64,000 nucleotides of DNA from PCPOR2b sp965220385 (lineage in GTDB: Bacteria; Poribacteria; WGA-4E; PCPOR2b). A program made the position numbers and the translations under genes. Positions within the stretch are counted from its first letter, which is position 1. Each line of letters starts with the position of its first letter. Positions 1-7,589 of the stretch are shown piece after piece. The DNA is taken from contig OZ244825.1 in assembly GCA_965220385.1 (NCBI GenBank), positions 3,906,001 through 3,970,000 on the forward strand, in the 5' to 3' direction. The notes below the pieces were generated by a model, which ran no database searches, was not told the DNA's origin, and saw only the letters and a program-made list of their open reading frames with translations.

Positions 1-33
1 CAACACCGCCGCAAGTCGAGCGGGTTGGACGAC

Positions 34-49
34 TAGCAACTTGCGTTAT
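34..49 (+). repeat. Dispersed 16-bp motif TAGCAACTTGCGTTAT, copy 1
   Basis: Identical 16-mers occur at 34-49, 1866-1881, 2054-2069, 32174-32189 and 50593-50608, always in this orientation and always intergenic. Four of the five precede a plus-strand gene. Role unknown; it may be the end of a dispersed element or an upstream regulatory site. Confidence 0.6.
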
Positions 50-74
50 GATAAGCACCTTCATTGCGATGTCC

Positions 75-95
75 GGTGCGGTTACAAACCGCACC
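75..95. repeat. Dispersed hairpin GGTGCGGTT-N3-AACCGCACC
   Basis: A 9-bp perfect stem with a 3-nt loop followed by CTACCGG. Related hairpins lie at 4431-4451, 20412-20432, 24501-24517 and 35541-35557. There is no following T-tract, so it is REP-like rather than a plain terminator. Confidence 0.7.
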
Positions 96-156
96 TACCG
101 GACCTGGGGAACTCTGAAACCTTATACAGTTTGGGCTACATTTTTCTGACAATGTA

Positions 157-266
157 CTAGTTTGCAGTTGTTGATGACGTGAAACGTAATGCCCCGATCC
201 GATCGGGATCCAAAGCGACTTGAACAATGTGGAAACAGCTTTCCCACTAGCTAGCACCAAAGGTTA
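157..266. repeat. Short copy of an inverted-repeat element (family of 31453-31745)
   Basis: The left part (CTAGTTTGCAGTTGTTGAT, then GTGAAACGT and ATGCCCCGAT) and the right part (ACAATGTGG, then CTAGCACCAAAGGTTA) match both ends of the longer element at 31453-31745, but about 180 bp of the middle is missing. It fills much of the 320 bp before the first gene. I see no gene in 1-320. Confidence 0.55.
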
Positions 267-320
267 TAATAACCAAGCGATAAACATTCTCGATCAACCC
301 TGACTATCAGGAGCTATTAA

Positions 321-1865
321 ATGATAAAACCGATTATCACCGCAGAAGAAGCTGCCCAGATGGTACAAAGCGGGGATACCCTCGTTATTGGCGGTAGCGG
401 CGCGGGCCACGCGATCCCCGAAAAACTCATTGAGGCGTTGGGGAGACGATTCCGGTCAACGCTTCAACCGCGTGACCTGACCGTCGTCCACATCAGCGGC
501 ATGGGCGATCAGGGCGAACTCGGCTTGGGACACCTCGCCGATCCGCGCCTGATTAAACGAGACATTGGCGGCCATTGGGGGATGTCGCCACCCATGGCAC
601 AACTCGCGATCGAAAACAAAACGGAGGCGTACAACCTCCCACAGGGCGCGTTATCCTGCCTGATGCGGAGTATCGCCGCCGGTGCGCCGGGCTACGTGAC
701 CCATGTCGGCTTGCACACATTCGCAGACCCACGAATCGAGGGCGGCAAGCTCAACGAACGGGCGACGGAAGACCTAGTCGAAGTGGTCACACTGCGGGGC
801 AAGGAGTATCTGCTGTATCACAGCTTCCCCGTGAACCTCGCCTTCATCCGCGGCACCACCGCCGATCCCGATGGCAATATCTCAATGGAGGATGAGGCTG
901 CCTATTTCGAGATGCTTTCGGACGCACAGGCAGCGCGGAACTCCGGGGGAAAGGTCATCGCACAGGTTAAGCGGATGGTTGGGAAGCGCGGCATCGATCC
1001 CCGCATGGTCAAGATCCCCGGCACGCTTGTCGATGCGCTCGTCCTTGCCCCGGACCAGAAACAGACCTACCAGATCAACTACGATCCGGCGTTGTGCGGC
1101 GAGGCGCGTGAAGGCGATCTGAGCATGGGACGGCTCTCACTCGATGAACGGAAAGCTATCGTCAAACGGGCGGCGTTGGAGCTCCGACCGAACGCTGTCG
1201 TGAATCTCGGATTTGGTATGCCCTTCGGCGTCGGGATGATCGCCGAGGAGAGCGGAATAGAGGATCAGATCACCCTCAGCATCGAACAGGGCAGCTTGGG
1301 CGGCATCCCCGCTGGCGGACTCGATTCCGGCGCGATGTACTATCCGATGGTAATTTTGGACCAACCGTACCAGTTCGATTCATATCAGGGCGGCGGCATC
1401 GACATCGCGTTCCTCTCACACGCCCAAGTCGACGGTCACGGCAACGTGAACGTCAGCAAGTTTGGTAACCGCATCCCCGGCTGCGGCGGTTTCATCGACA
1501 TCTCCCAGAACGCGAAGAAGGTGGTATTTTGCGGCACGCTCGCCGTGAAGTCAGAGGTTGAAATTCAGGAGGGCAGCGTCCGCGTCGTTAAGGAAGGGGT
1601 AGTCCCCAAGTTTGTCGATCATGTCGAACAGATCACCTTCAGCGGCAGATACGCCCGCGAGACCGGACAGGAGGTGTTGTACGTCACCGAGCGTGCGACC
1701 TTCCAACTGACGGATCGCGGCGTTGAACTAAAGGAAGTTGCGCCGGGAATTGACATCCAACGGGATGTACTGAACGGGATGGGCTTCAAACCAATTGTCG
1801 AGGACGTTTCGGTAATGGATGAAAAGGTGTTCACCGACCAACCGCTAACATTCCTGAACTTCTAA
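321..1865 (+). CDS. Acyl-CoA:acetate/3-ketoacid CoA-transferase (YdiF/propionate CoA-transferase type)
   Basis: Predicted class I CoA-transferase that moves CoA between acyl-CoA and a short carboxylic or keto acid. At 514 aa it carries both halves (alpha-like and beta-like) in one chain, as in the YdiF/Pct family. The N-terminal half has the glycine-rich segment VIGGSGAGHAIPE. The C-terminal half contains SIEQGSLGGIPAGG, in which Glu322 sits where the family's glutamyl-CoA thioester residue is expected. The ATG is preceded by AGGAG at a normal distance. An SDR gene follows in the same direction after 268 bp of repeats, so co-transcription is uncertain. The substrate cannot be told from sequence; a catabolic role fits the neighbours. 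Confidence 0.88.
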   Translation: MIKPIITAEEAAQMVQSGDTLVIGGSGAGHAIPEKLIEALGRRFRSTLQPRDLTVVHISGMGDQGELGLGHLADPRLIKRDIGGHWGMSPPMAQLAIENKTEAYNLPQGALSCLMRSIAAGAPGYVTHVGLHTFADPRIEGGKLNERATEDLVEVVTLRGKEYLLYHSFPVNLAFIRGTTADPDGNISMEDEAAYFEMLSDAQAARNSGGKVIAQVKRMVGKRGIDPRMVKIPGTLVDALVLAPDQKQTYQINYDPALCGEAREGDLSMGRLSLDERKAIVKRAALELRPNAVVNLGFGMPFGVGMIAEESGIEDQITLSIEQGSLGGIPAGGLDSGAMYYPMVILDQPYQFDSYQGGGIDIAFLSHAQVDGHGNVNVSKFGNRIPGCGGFIDISQNAKKVVFCGTLAVKSEVEIQEGSVRVVKEGVVPKFVDHVEQITFSGRYARETGQEVLYVTERATFQLTDRGVELKEVAPGIDIQRDVLNGMGFKPIVEDVSVMDEKVFTDQPLTFLNF

Positions 1866-1881
1866 TAGCAACTTGCGTTAT
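1866..1881 (+). repeat. Dispersed 16-bp motif, copy 2
   Basis: Exact copy of TAGCAACTTGCGTTAT, directly after the CoA-transferase stop codon. Confidence 0.55.
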
Positions 1882-2053
1882 CATAAAAGGGGTCTTTTGT
1901 AGCACGATCTGTTAGATTGTGATCCGAGTCCGCAAACTAACAGTTTGCGCTACATTGTTTGCCGATCCCGACTCGTCGAGGATGCCGATTCCGCGCAGCG
2001 GAATGCCGATAAATCGGCATCGGCATTAGCAACATCAAAATATCAACACGCCT

Positions 2054-2069
2054 TAGCAACTTGCGTTAT
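2054..2069 (+). repeat. Dispersed 16-bp motif, copy 3
   Basis: Exact copy of TAGCAACTTGCGTTAT, 65 bp upstream of the SDR start codon, where a promoter or operator would be expected. Confidence 0.55.
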
Positions 2070-2133
2070 TTTTATCTGCGAAATCTGGGTCCGTATCTAC
2101 TTTTAGAACTAAACAGAGAGGAGGTAAAAGCCA

Positions 2134-2880
2134 ATGTCACGACTGAAGGACAAGGTTGCCGTTATCACCGGCTCAGGCATGGGATTAGGTCAGGCGATGG
2201 CGCTGTTATTCAGCCGCGAAGGTGCCAAAATTGTCGTTCCCGATATCAATACAGCGGCTGGAGAGGAAACGGTGGATGCCATCCGTGCGGAAGGCGGCGA
2301 TGCAGTTTTTGTCCGAGCGGATGTCTCTAAGGGGGACGATGCCGAACGGATGATCAGCACCGCCGTTGAGTCTTACGGCACCGTCGATGTCCTAGTCAAT
2401 AATGCGGGGGTACAGGTCGAGAAAAATGTCCCCGACACCACCGAGGAGGAGTGGGACTATGTCTTGGGTGTGAACCTCAAGGGCACCTTCCTGTGTTCAA
2501 AGGCTGCTATCCCGCAGATGCGGCGTCAGGGTAGCGGGAGCATCATCTGTATCTCGTCCATCTCAGGGCTCGTCGGGCAGCCGAACCAAGCCTCCTACAA
2601 CGCCTCCAAGCACGGTGTCATCGGATTGGTCAGAGCCATGGCGTGCGACCACGCGGGAGAGGGTATCCGGGTCAACGCAATCTGTCCCGGATCCATGAAC
2701 ACACCCATGGCGGCAAACATCCCAGAGGAACACCTCGCGCCGTATCGTAAGGCGAACCTTTTCGAGCGTTTCGCGGAACCGATGGAGGTTGCCTATTCCG
2801 CCCTATTCTTGGCAAGCGATGAATCTTCCTATGTCACCGGCTCCGTGATGACCGTCGACGGCGGATACACCACAAAGTAG
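2134..2880 (+). CDS. Short-chain dehydrogenase/reductase (classical SDR)
   Basis: NAD(P)-dependent oxidoreductase of 248 aa, the usual length for classical SDRs. The Rossmann motif TGSGMGLG is near residue 12, the NNAG motif follows strand 4, and the catalytic set includes the Ser of ISSISG with Tyr155 and Lys159 in SYNASKHG. The C-terminus YVTGSVMTVDGGY is typical of 3-oxoacyl-ACP reductase/glucose dehydrogenase-like members. Asp38 (VVPDIN) at the end of strand 2 suggests NAD(H) preference. A strong site GAGAGGAGG precedes the ATG. The substrate is unknown; with the CoA-transferase and VOC neighbours it probably belongs to a small catabolic set. Confidence 0.9.
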   Translation: MSRLKDKVAVITGSGMGLGQAMALLFSREGAKIVVPDINTAAGEETVDAIRAEGGDAVFVRADVSKGDDAERMISTAVESYGTVDVLVNNAGVQVEKNVPDTTEEEWDYVLGVNLKGTFLCSKAAIPQMRRQGSGSIICISSISGLVGQPNQASYNASKHGVIGLVRAMACDHAGEGIRVNAICPGSMNTPMAANIPEEHLAPYRKANLFERFAEPMEVAYSALFLASDESSYVTGSVMTVDGGYTTK

Positions 2881-2928
2881 TATAACACAAGTCCCGTAGG
2901 GGGGCGAAGCATCACACATAATTCGTAG

Positions 2929-2948
2929 GGAACGCAGATCTGCGTTCC
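2929..2948. repeat. Dispersed 20-bp palindrome
   Basis: GGAACGCAGATCTGCGTTCC is a perfect palindrome preceded by TTCGTAG. Close copies are at 4558-4577 and, in a 28-bp form, at 57707-57734. Confidence 0.65.
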
Positions 2949-3051
2949 GCTTGTTTACTAATAATCCTTTGCGCCTTTGCTTCCTTGCGCCCTTGCGTTA
3001 AAGGTTCAATGAACCGATGAACCAACATAGCCCCAGAAAGGAACAATCCCC

Positions 3052-3564
3052 ATGAACGCTACGATTAAAATCGACCACGTCGCAGTTATGGTCAGCGATC
3101 TGGAAAAGTCGCTGCACTTCTACCGCGACCTGCTTGGGCTGGAGGTCGTCTCCCCCGAAGAACACAACGACGGTCCAATCTCTGAAATGGTTGCAATCCC
3201 CAAGGTACACATGCGCGAGTACCGGTTACGTGCACCCGACGGCATCCATGGCCACACCCGAAACGAGGGACCCGGCTTCACACTGGATCTCATCCAATGG
3301 CTCAATCCCACCAGCCCCGTCCAACGCTATCCCGTCAACCACGTGCCGAGCGCGCATATATGTTTCGGCGTCGAAGATGTCCCCGCCACCTACGAACGGC
3401 TGAAGGCAGCGGGCGTCGAATTTGTCTCGCCGCCCGTCCGTTTCACCGGCGAGGGTGAATGGCATGTGCTCTTCTTTTACGATCCAGACGGCAACCTGCT
3501 CGAACTCAACGAAATCGGCACAGGAGAACAGGTCCTCCACGAATATGATTGGAGCAACGGCTAA
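3052..3564 (+). CDS. VOC (glyoxalase/dioxygenase-fold) family protein
   Basis: 170-aa vicinal-oxygen-chelate protein with two beta-alpha-beta-beta-beta halves. It begins IKIDHVAVMVSDLEKSLHFY, the usual start with a metal-ligand His (His9), and ends FYDPDGNLLELNEI, which supplies the C-terminal metal-ligand Glu. The central HICFGVEDVPATYERLKAAG marks the second half. Such proteins bind a divalent metal and act as lyases, isomerases or dioxygenases; the reaction here is not predictable. The start is supported by AGGAACAATCCCC before the ATG. A second VOC protein, also alongside catabolic-type genes, is encoded at 62720-63148. Confidence 0.85.
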   Translation: MNATIKIDHVAVMVSDLEKSLHFYRDLLGLEVVSPEEHNDGPISEMVAIPKVHMREYRLRAPDGIHGHTRNEGPGFTLDLIQWLNPTSPVQRYPVNHVPSAHICFGVEDVPATYERLKAAGVEFVSPPVRFTGEGEWHVLFFYDPDGNLLELNEIGTGEQVLHEYDWSNG

Positions 3565-3570
3565 CACCTA

Positions 3571-4161
3571 TAGGACTTACGCACTTCAGTTCTAAAAGCA
3601 GATAGAGACGCAGATTTCGCTGATTTTCGCTGATAAAAACAGGAAGAAGGATAGAAATCTGTGTTCAACCCCGTTTATCAGTCCTATTTGAATCTCTAAA
3701 TTCTGATGGGAGGAACTTCATCGGGTGCTTGCGGTGATAAATCGCCGAACTATAGGTATCTGAGTGTTCAACTGCGTATCATTGCGCGTCCGGACGGTGG
3801 ATGAAGAAATGGGCGGCTACAATCTGAAGTGTGCAAGTCGCCCTGATGTCACAAAATGTCACATATTCTCACATATTTTGCATGTTTTCGTTAGTCTTGG
3901 GGCGGACCGTTGATGAACATTGGCTTTGACTTCGATCAGATGTCACATATTCTCACGTATTTATCACATATCCTCACATATTTTTTACTTGAGTGTGCGT
4001 TTTTGTGAGTTTTTGTGAGGTGGTTTAGATTTTTGAACCCTGATTTATGCCGTTCCCCCGATAGATCCCCGATACATCCCCGATGAATCGGGACAAGCGG
4101 GACAGGCGCGAGTCCGTGCCGAGACCGGGAGAGGACTTATGAGCCAGCTGCGTAAGTCCTA
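3571..4161. mobile_element. Non-coding inverted-repeat element with 13-bp terminal repeats
   Basis: Perfect inverted ends: TAGGACTTACGCA (3571-3583) and TGCGTAAGTCCTA (4149-4161). No ORF with recognisable coding character lies inside. The interior holds irregular repeats of TCACATATTCTCACATATTT (about 3855-3985) and several CCCGATGAATCGGG palindromes. The outer TA could be a target duplication, as for IS630/mariner-type elements; this is inference. A shorter relative is at 42788-42967 and a lone end (GGACTTACGC) is at about 4264. Confidence 0.6.
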
Positions 4162-4404
4162 AGATTGTCAGGATTATAGCTGATAGCTGCCTCTGCCGTC
4201 TGTAATTATTATTTTAACATATCGGAATAACATATTGCAAACAAAAAGTTAATCATTCCGCCAGGACTTACGCGGTTGGCTGCTTAAAGCCCCGTACCGT
4301 TTCCCCGATGAATCGGGATTTCGCTGATGCTCAACTTGCCCGACCAATAACCCACCGGGGCGATATGTGTATATCCCTTCGCTCCAGATGAAGATCAATT
4401 TAGT

Positions 4405-4490
4405 AATTGGGTAATTTCCGAGCGATGTCCGGTGCGGTTGCAAACCGCACCTACCGGGTCTGGGGGAAATATAGAATTACCCGTTTAATT
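4405..4490. repeat. 86-bp inverted-repeat element containing the GTGCGGTT hairpin, copy 1
   Basis: Ends are AATTGGGTAATT and AATTACCCGTTTAATT in inverted orientation, with the hairpin at 4431-4451 in the centre. A second copy with the same layout is at 24473-24558. Similarity extends to flanking bases on both sides. Confidence 0.6.
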
Positions 4491-4557
4491 TCTTAAAACT
4501 CATGAGGAGCGCAATGTCTATAGGAAAATCAAATCCTCAACAAAGCGTAATTCATAG

Positions 4558-4577
4558 GGAACGGAGATCTCCGTTCC
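4558..4577. repeat. Dispersed 20-bp palindrome, copy 2
   Basis: GGAACGGAGATCTCCGTTCC, preceded by TTCATAG. Compared with 2929-2948 it carries a compensating change in both arms, so the pairing rather than the sequence is conserved. Confidence 0.6.
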
Positions 4578-4723
4578 GCTTATTCTAAAGCCCCAGTTGC
4601 TTTTCGCGTTCCGAGGACTCCGATAAATCGGAGGAACCCCGCCTGTCCCGCTTGTCCCGATTCATCGGGGATGTATCGGGGATTTATCGAGGCGGGGCGA
4701 CACATGTATTCCATCAAGGATAA

Positions 4724-5098
4724 ATGCTTCTGACTCAGTTGATACTGCCTACCAGATATGTTATCATTTCCTTTAAGAAACATACATTGTCGAAAACGAA
4801 AAAGGACATTTCAAAATTTGCTTGGTTTCTGATAATAATAGACTACACTACGAGGAAATATGTACTGCCATCGGAAATTAGGACCGAACGGCTTGAACAA
4901 CGCCAAAACAAGACCGACAATCAAATCGAAACCGTGAAATTGGAGATGACCACACAAATCTCGGAAGTGAGATCAGAGATAAATCAGGGCTTTTCTGACC
5001 TCCGAGGCGAAATGAATCAGCGGTTGTCCGACATGGACGCTTCGATACGACAACTTAACCAGAACCACATCGACCACCTGACGTGCCACGAATCGTGA
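4724..5098 (+). CDS. Small coiled-coil protein, possibly with a decayed N-terminus
   Basis: 124 codons. The last 75 residues (from about IRTERLEQRQNKTDNQIE) have clear heptad character and repeat EI-x-QGFSDLRGEMNQRLSDM-like units, as in small tether-type coiled-coil proteins. The first 50 residues are irregular and may be non-coding sequence read through; no convincing ribosome site precedes the ATG. The 3' end is duplicated at 10641-10684 downstream of the methyltransferase gene. Function unknown. Compare the membrane-anchored coiled-coil protein at 19962-20276. Confidence 0.4.
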   Translation: MLLTQLILPTRYVIISFKKHTLSKTKKDISKFAWFLIIIDYTTRKYVLPSEIRTERLEQRQNKTDNQIETVKLEMTTQISEVRSEINQGFSDLRGEMNQRLSDMDASIRQLNQNHIDHLTCHES

Positions 5099-5185
5099 AG
5101 GGATAAAAACCACATGGGAGGCATACGTTCCCCACACCTCCCTTGTGCCGAAACTTCAAAGGGGATTTGAGAAAGAGAGGACGCT

Positions 5186-6850
5186 ATGCAAGGCTACAAA
5201 TACGCTGGGAAACCTCTAACAGGGAAAGTTGCGGCTGACCTAATCTTAGAACTTTTTAATGGGCAGACAGATGTTCCCACTAGGGAGATCACAGCAAAAG
5301 TAACAGAACTTCACATCAGGCAAGACGGTTTTCCGGAGAGTTCCCCCACAGCCTTTCCTGTTACGAATGGTTTGGATCGTCTAAAATACGAAGGTAAGGC
5401 AAATAATCCGAAGAAGGGTTTTTGGAGCATTAATCGTGATGGACTCAAAGAGGACATTTTGGAGGCTGGAGATCTGAAAATAGAGTTAGAAAATTTTGGT
5501 GTCTTAAAACAGGCAGAATTTACGCTAGGAGATTTAACCGCTATTTGCGGCAAGAATAACACCGGCAAAACCTACGCAACCTATGCACTCTACGGTTTCT
5601 TGGAGACTTGGGCGAGACTGGCAGATTTCAAGATGACGCACAGTCAAATCCGACAATTGTCTACAGAAGGTGGCGTCAAAGTTAAATTGACAGAATATGT
5701 TAAACAGGCAGATCAACTGCTTGCAGAAATAAACAAACGGTATATCGATCACCTGCTGGAGCGGAAGGTTTTTGCAGCAACTGATGGACTATTTAGCGAC
5801 AGTAAATTTGACATCAAAATAGGACCAATTGACATATTTGATAAAGAATGGGCAGGCGAAATAAGATACGGTTCTGAGAGAGGCATTACCTTTGCCAAGG
5901 AAACGAGGAGCAACGAGTTAATAATTAGATTGACGTCGGAGAGAAGCCTAAATGACACCCCTTTCATGATAGAAGACCTCATTAACGTCGCTATCGGCAG
6001 CCTTATTTTTTCCGATTATTTTCCGTCTCCTTTTATATCTTCAGTCGAACGCACCGGAGCCTCTATTTTCCACAGAGAACTTGATTTTGCTCGACACCGT
6101 TTACTAGAGCAGATCGTGCAAGCGGACCAAGAGGTGAGTCCGCAACCGTCAATCTCAGATTCTTACCAGAGGTATCCTATGCCGATAGAGGAAAACGTGG
6201 AATTTATACGCAAACTTGGAGACATTACGAAGATGCAGAGTTTTATTGCCAAAGAACATCCTGAAGTGTTAGCAAACTTCGCTGATATTATCGGTGGCGA
6301 GTATAAAATAACACAAGACAATCAACGCTCCTATATTCCCAAAGGGGCAGAGATTGAATTGAAGATGGCTGAAAGTTCAAGTAGCGTTCGTTCGCTATTC
6401 GATATGGGTTTTTATCTGCGTCATGTTGCTCAAAAAGGGCATCTACTTATGGTAGATGAGCCAGAGTTAAACCTACATCCGGAAAATCAGTGCCGCATTG
6501 CTAGGCTTTTTGCGAGTTTGGTGAATATGGGTATTAAGGTGTTTATCACCACCCACAGCGATTACATCATCAAAGAGTTAAACACCCTCATCATGCTCAA
6601 CCACGATAAACCACACCTGAAAAGGATTGCCGAAGAAAACGGTTATCAGGATTCGGAGTTAATCCGATCCGACCAAGTCAAGGTCTATATGGCTCTGCCA
6701 TTAGAGAAGGAGCAAAAGGAAAGCCAAAGCGGATTCACTTTCGTAGAGGCTAAGATCGATCCCGTGCTTGGCATTGAAGCCTCCAGTTTTGATGAGACAA
6801 TAGATAGAATGAATCGCATTCAGGAAGACATTATATGGGGGGCAGAATAA
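5186..6850 (+). CDS. wHTH-AAA ATPase (OLD/AAA_15-like), probable defence ATPase
   Basis: 554 aa. Residues 1-90 resemble a winged-helix domain ending GLDRLKYEGKANNP-GFWSI. From residue 97 an ABC-type AAA domain begins with Walker A GKNNTGKT (about 122-129). Walker B is LLMVDEPELNLHP (about 420-432) and the H-loop is TTHSDYIIKELN (about 454-465), the set seen in OLD, Gabija, Septu and AAA_15 ATPases. No C-terminal Toprim domain is visible, unlike OLD nucleases. A nuclease-like gene overlaps its 3' end by 16 bp, so the pair is very likely translated together. The start is supported by GAAAGAGAGG. Specific system unknown; role in defence is inferred from architecture and neighbours. Confidence 0.8.
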   Translation: MQGYKYAGKPLTGKVAADLILELFNGQTDVPTREITAKVTELHIRQDGFPESSPTAFPVTNGLDRLKYEGKANNPKKGFWSINRDGLKEDILEAGDLKIELENFGVLKQAEFTLGDLTAICGKNNTGKTYATYALYGFLETWARLADFKMTHSQIRQLSTEGGVKVKLTEYVKQADQLLAEINKRYIDHLLERKVFAATDGLFSDSKFDIKIGPIDIFDKEWAGEIRYGSERGITFAKETRSNELIIRLTSERSLNDTPFMIEDLINVAIGSLIFSDYFPSPFISSVERTGASIFHRELDFARHRLLEQIVQADQEVSPQPSISDSYQRYPMPIEENVEFIRKLGDITKMQSFIAKEHPEVLANFADIIGGEYKITQDNQRSYIPKGAEIELKMAESSSSVRSLFDMGFYLRHVAQKGHLLMVDEPELNLHPENQCRIARLFASLVNMGIKVFITTHSDYIIKELNTLIMLNHDKPHLKRIAEENGYQDSELIRSDQVKVYMALPLEKEQKESQSGFTFVEAKIDPVLGIEASSFDETIDRMNRIQEDIIWGAE

Positions 6851-7422
6851 AACCTATGAATGATATTGAAATATTGAGAGAAATGCTTGTTTGTAATAAT
6901 GATGTCCAAGTGCCGTTACAACAGGGACAAGGTAGATCTCTTTCTGTTGAACTAACAGATAAGCAGGCAGATCCAACTGTAAGGATAACTGGGCTGCCTG
7001 ATGACTCAATTGTTATCAGAGCCGAAACTTTTGAAGCACCCTGTTGTTTCTTTAAGGGGTCACAAGGTGAACGCAGACGCGCTGATTTTGTCATTGTATC
7101 TGATAATGGGAATCAGAAGAAGTGGATTATCTGTATCGAAATTCAAACCCAGGATTCTAAAACGGCAAGGCATGTCACGGAGCAATTAAAAGGAGCGATA
7201 TGTGTTGTGAAGTATTGCCAATCTATCGGAAAAGAATTCTGGGAAGAAAACGACTTTCTTAATGATTATGAGTTCCGATTTATCAGCATGGTTCACACCA
7301 GTATAAATAAGAAAGGGACACAATACAAGGTACCGAATTCATTATGGGACAGCCCTGAAAAGTTTTGGAAAATTCCTGGTAATTATCACCGTTTTAGAAA
7401 ATTGACTAATGGACAACCCTAA
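6835..7422 (+). CDS. PD-(D/E)XK-like nuclease candidate paired with the AAA ATPase
   Basis: 195-aa protein I cannot assign to a named family. It shows a PD-(D/E)XK-like core: RRADFVIV (Asp84), a short loop, then ICIEIQ (Glu102-x-Gln104), followed by an amphipathic helix with conserved-looking polar residues (TARHVTEQL). This spacing fits a restriction-endonuclease-fold active site with Gln in place of Lys. The start overlaps the ATPase gene by 16 bp and is preceded by AGGAAG; an in-frame ATG seven codons later (6856) is also possible. Coupled translation with a wHTH-AAA ATPase suggests sensor/ATPase plus effector nuclease. The nuclease call is inference from motif spacing. Confidence 0.6.
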   Translation: MGGRIKPMNDIEILREMLVCNNDVQVPLQQGQGRSLSVELTDKQADPTVRITGLPDDSIVIRAETFEAPCCFFKGSQGERRRADFVIVSDNGNQKKWIICIEIQTQDSKTARHVTEQLKGAICVVKYCQSIGKEFWEENDFLNDYEFRFISMVHTSINKKGTQYKVPNSLWDSPEKFWKIPGNYHRFRKLTNGQP

Positions 7423-7462
7423 ATTCCTTAAAATATGTCCGATAACCATCAGGAGGCAGTAA

Positions 7463-7567
7463 ATGACTGAAATAATTGTCATCACCGGTTCAATCCTTGC
7501 CATAGGAGGTATTGGTGTTTCTATTTGGTCCTTCATAGACATAAGAAAACGGCATCGCAATAAGTAG
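7463..7567 (+). CDS. 34-aa single-span membrane micro-peptide
   Basis: Short ORF starting MTEIIVITGSILAIGGIG and continuing VSIWSFIDI into a basic tail RKRHRNK. An excellent ribosome site (AGGAGGCAGTAA before the ATG) supports translation. About 20 hydrophobic residues followed by six basic residues predict one membrane helix with a cytoplasmic C-tail. It lies 40 bp after the nuclease gene and 22 bp before the methyltransferase gene, all on the same strand, so it is likely part of the same transcript. Function unknown; a toxin-like or membrane-targeting role in the defence module is possible but unproven. Confidence 0.6.
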   Translation: MTEIIVITGSILAIGGIGVSIWSFIDIRKRHRNK

Positions 7568-7589
7568 TTTTGAGGTGAAAAGGAGACTT

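Noticed and set aside
4600..4700. CCCGATGAATCGGG-type palindromes as a CRISPR array
   Set aside because: They occur singly or in tight clusters without regular spacers across most gaps in the window, so they are dispersed palindromes.
5186..7422. Assignment of the ATPase-nuclease pair to Gabija, Septu or PARIS
   Set aside because: No UvrD helicase, HNH or Toprim/DUF4435 motif is visible in the partner, and the ATPase lacks a C-terminal Toprim domain.
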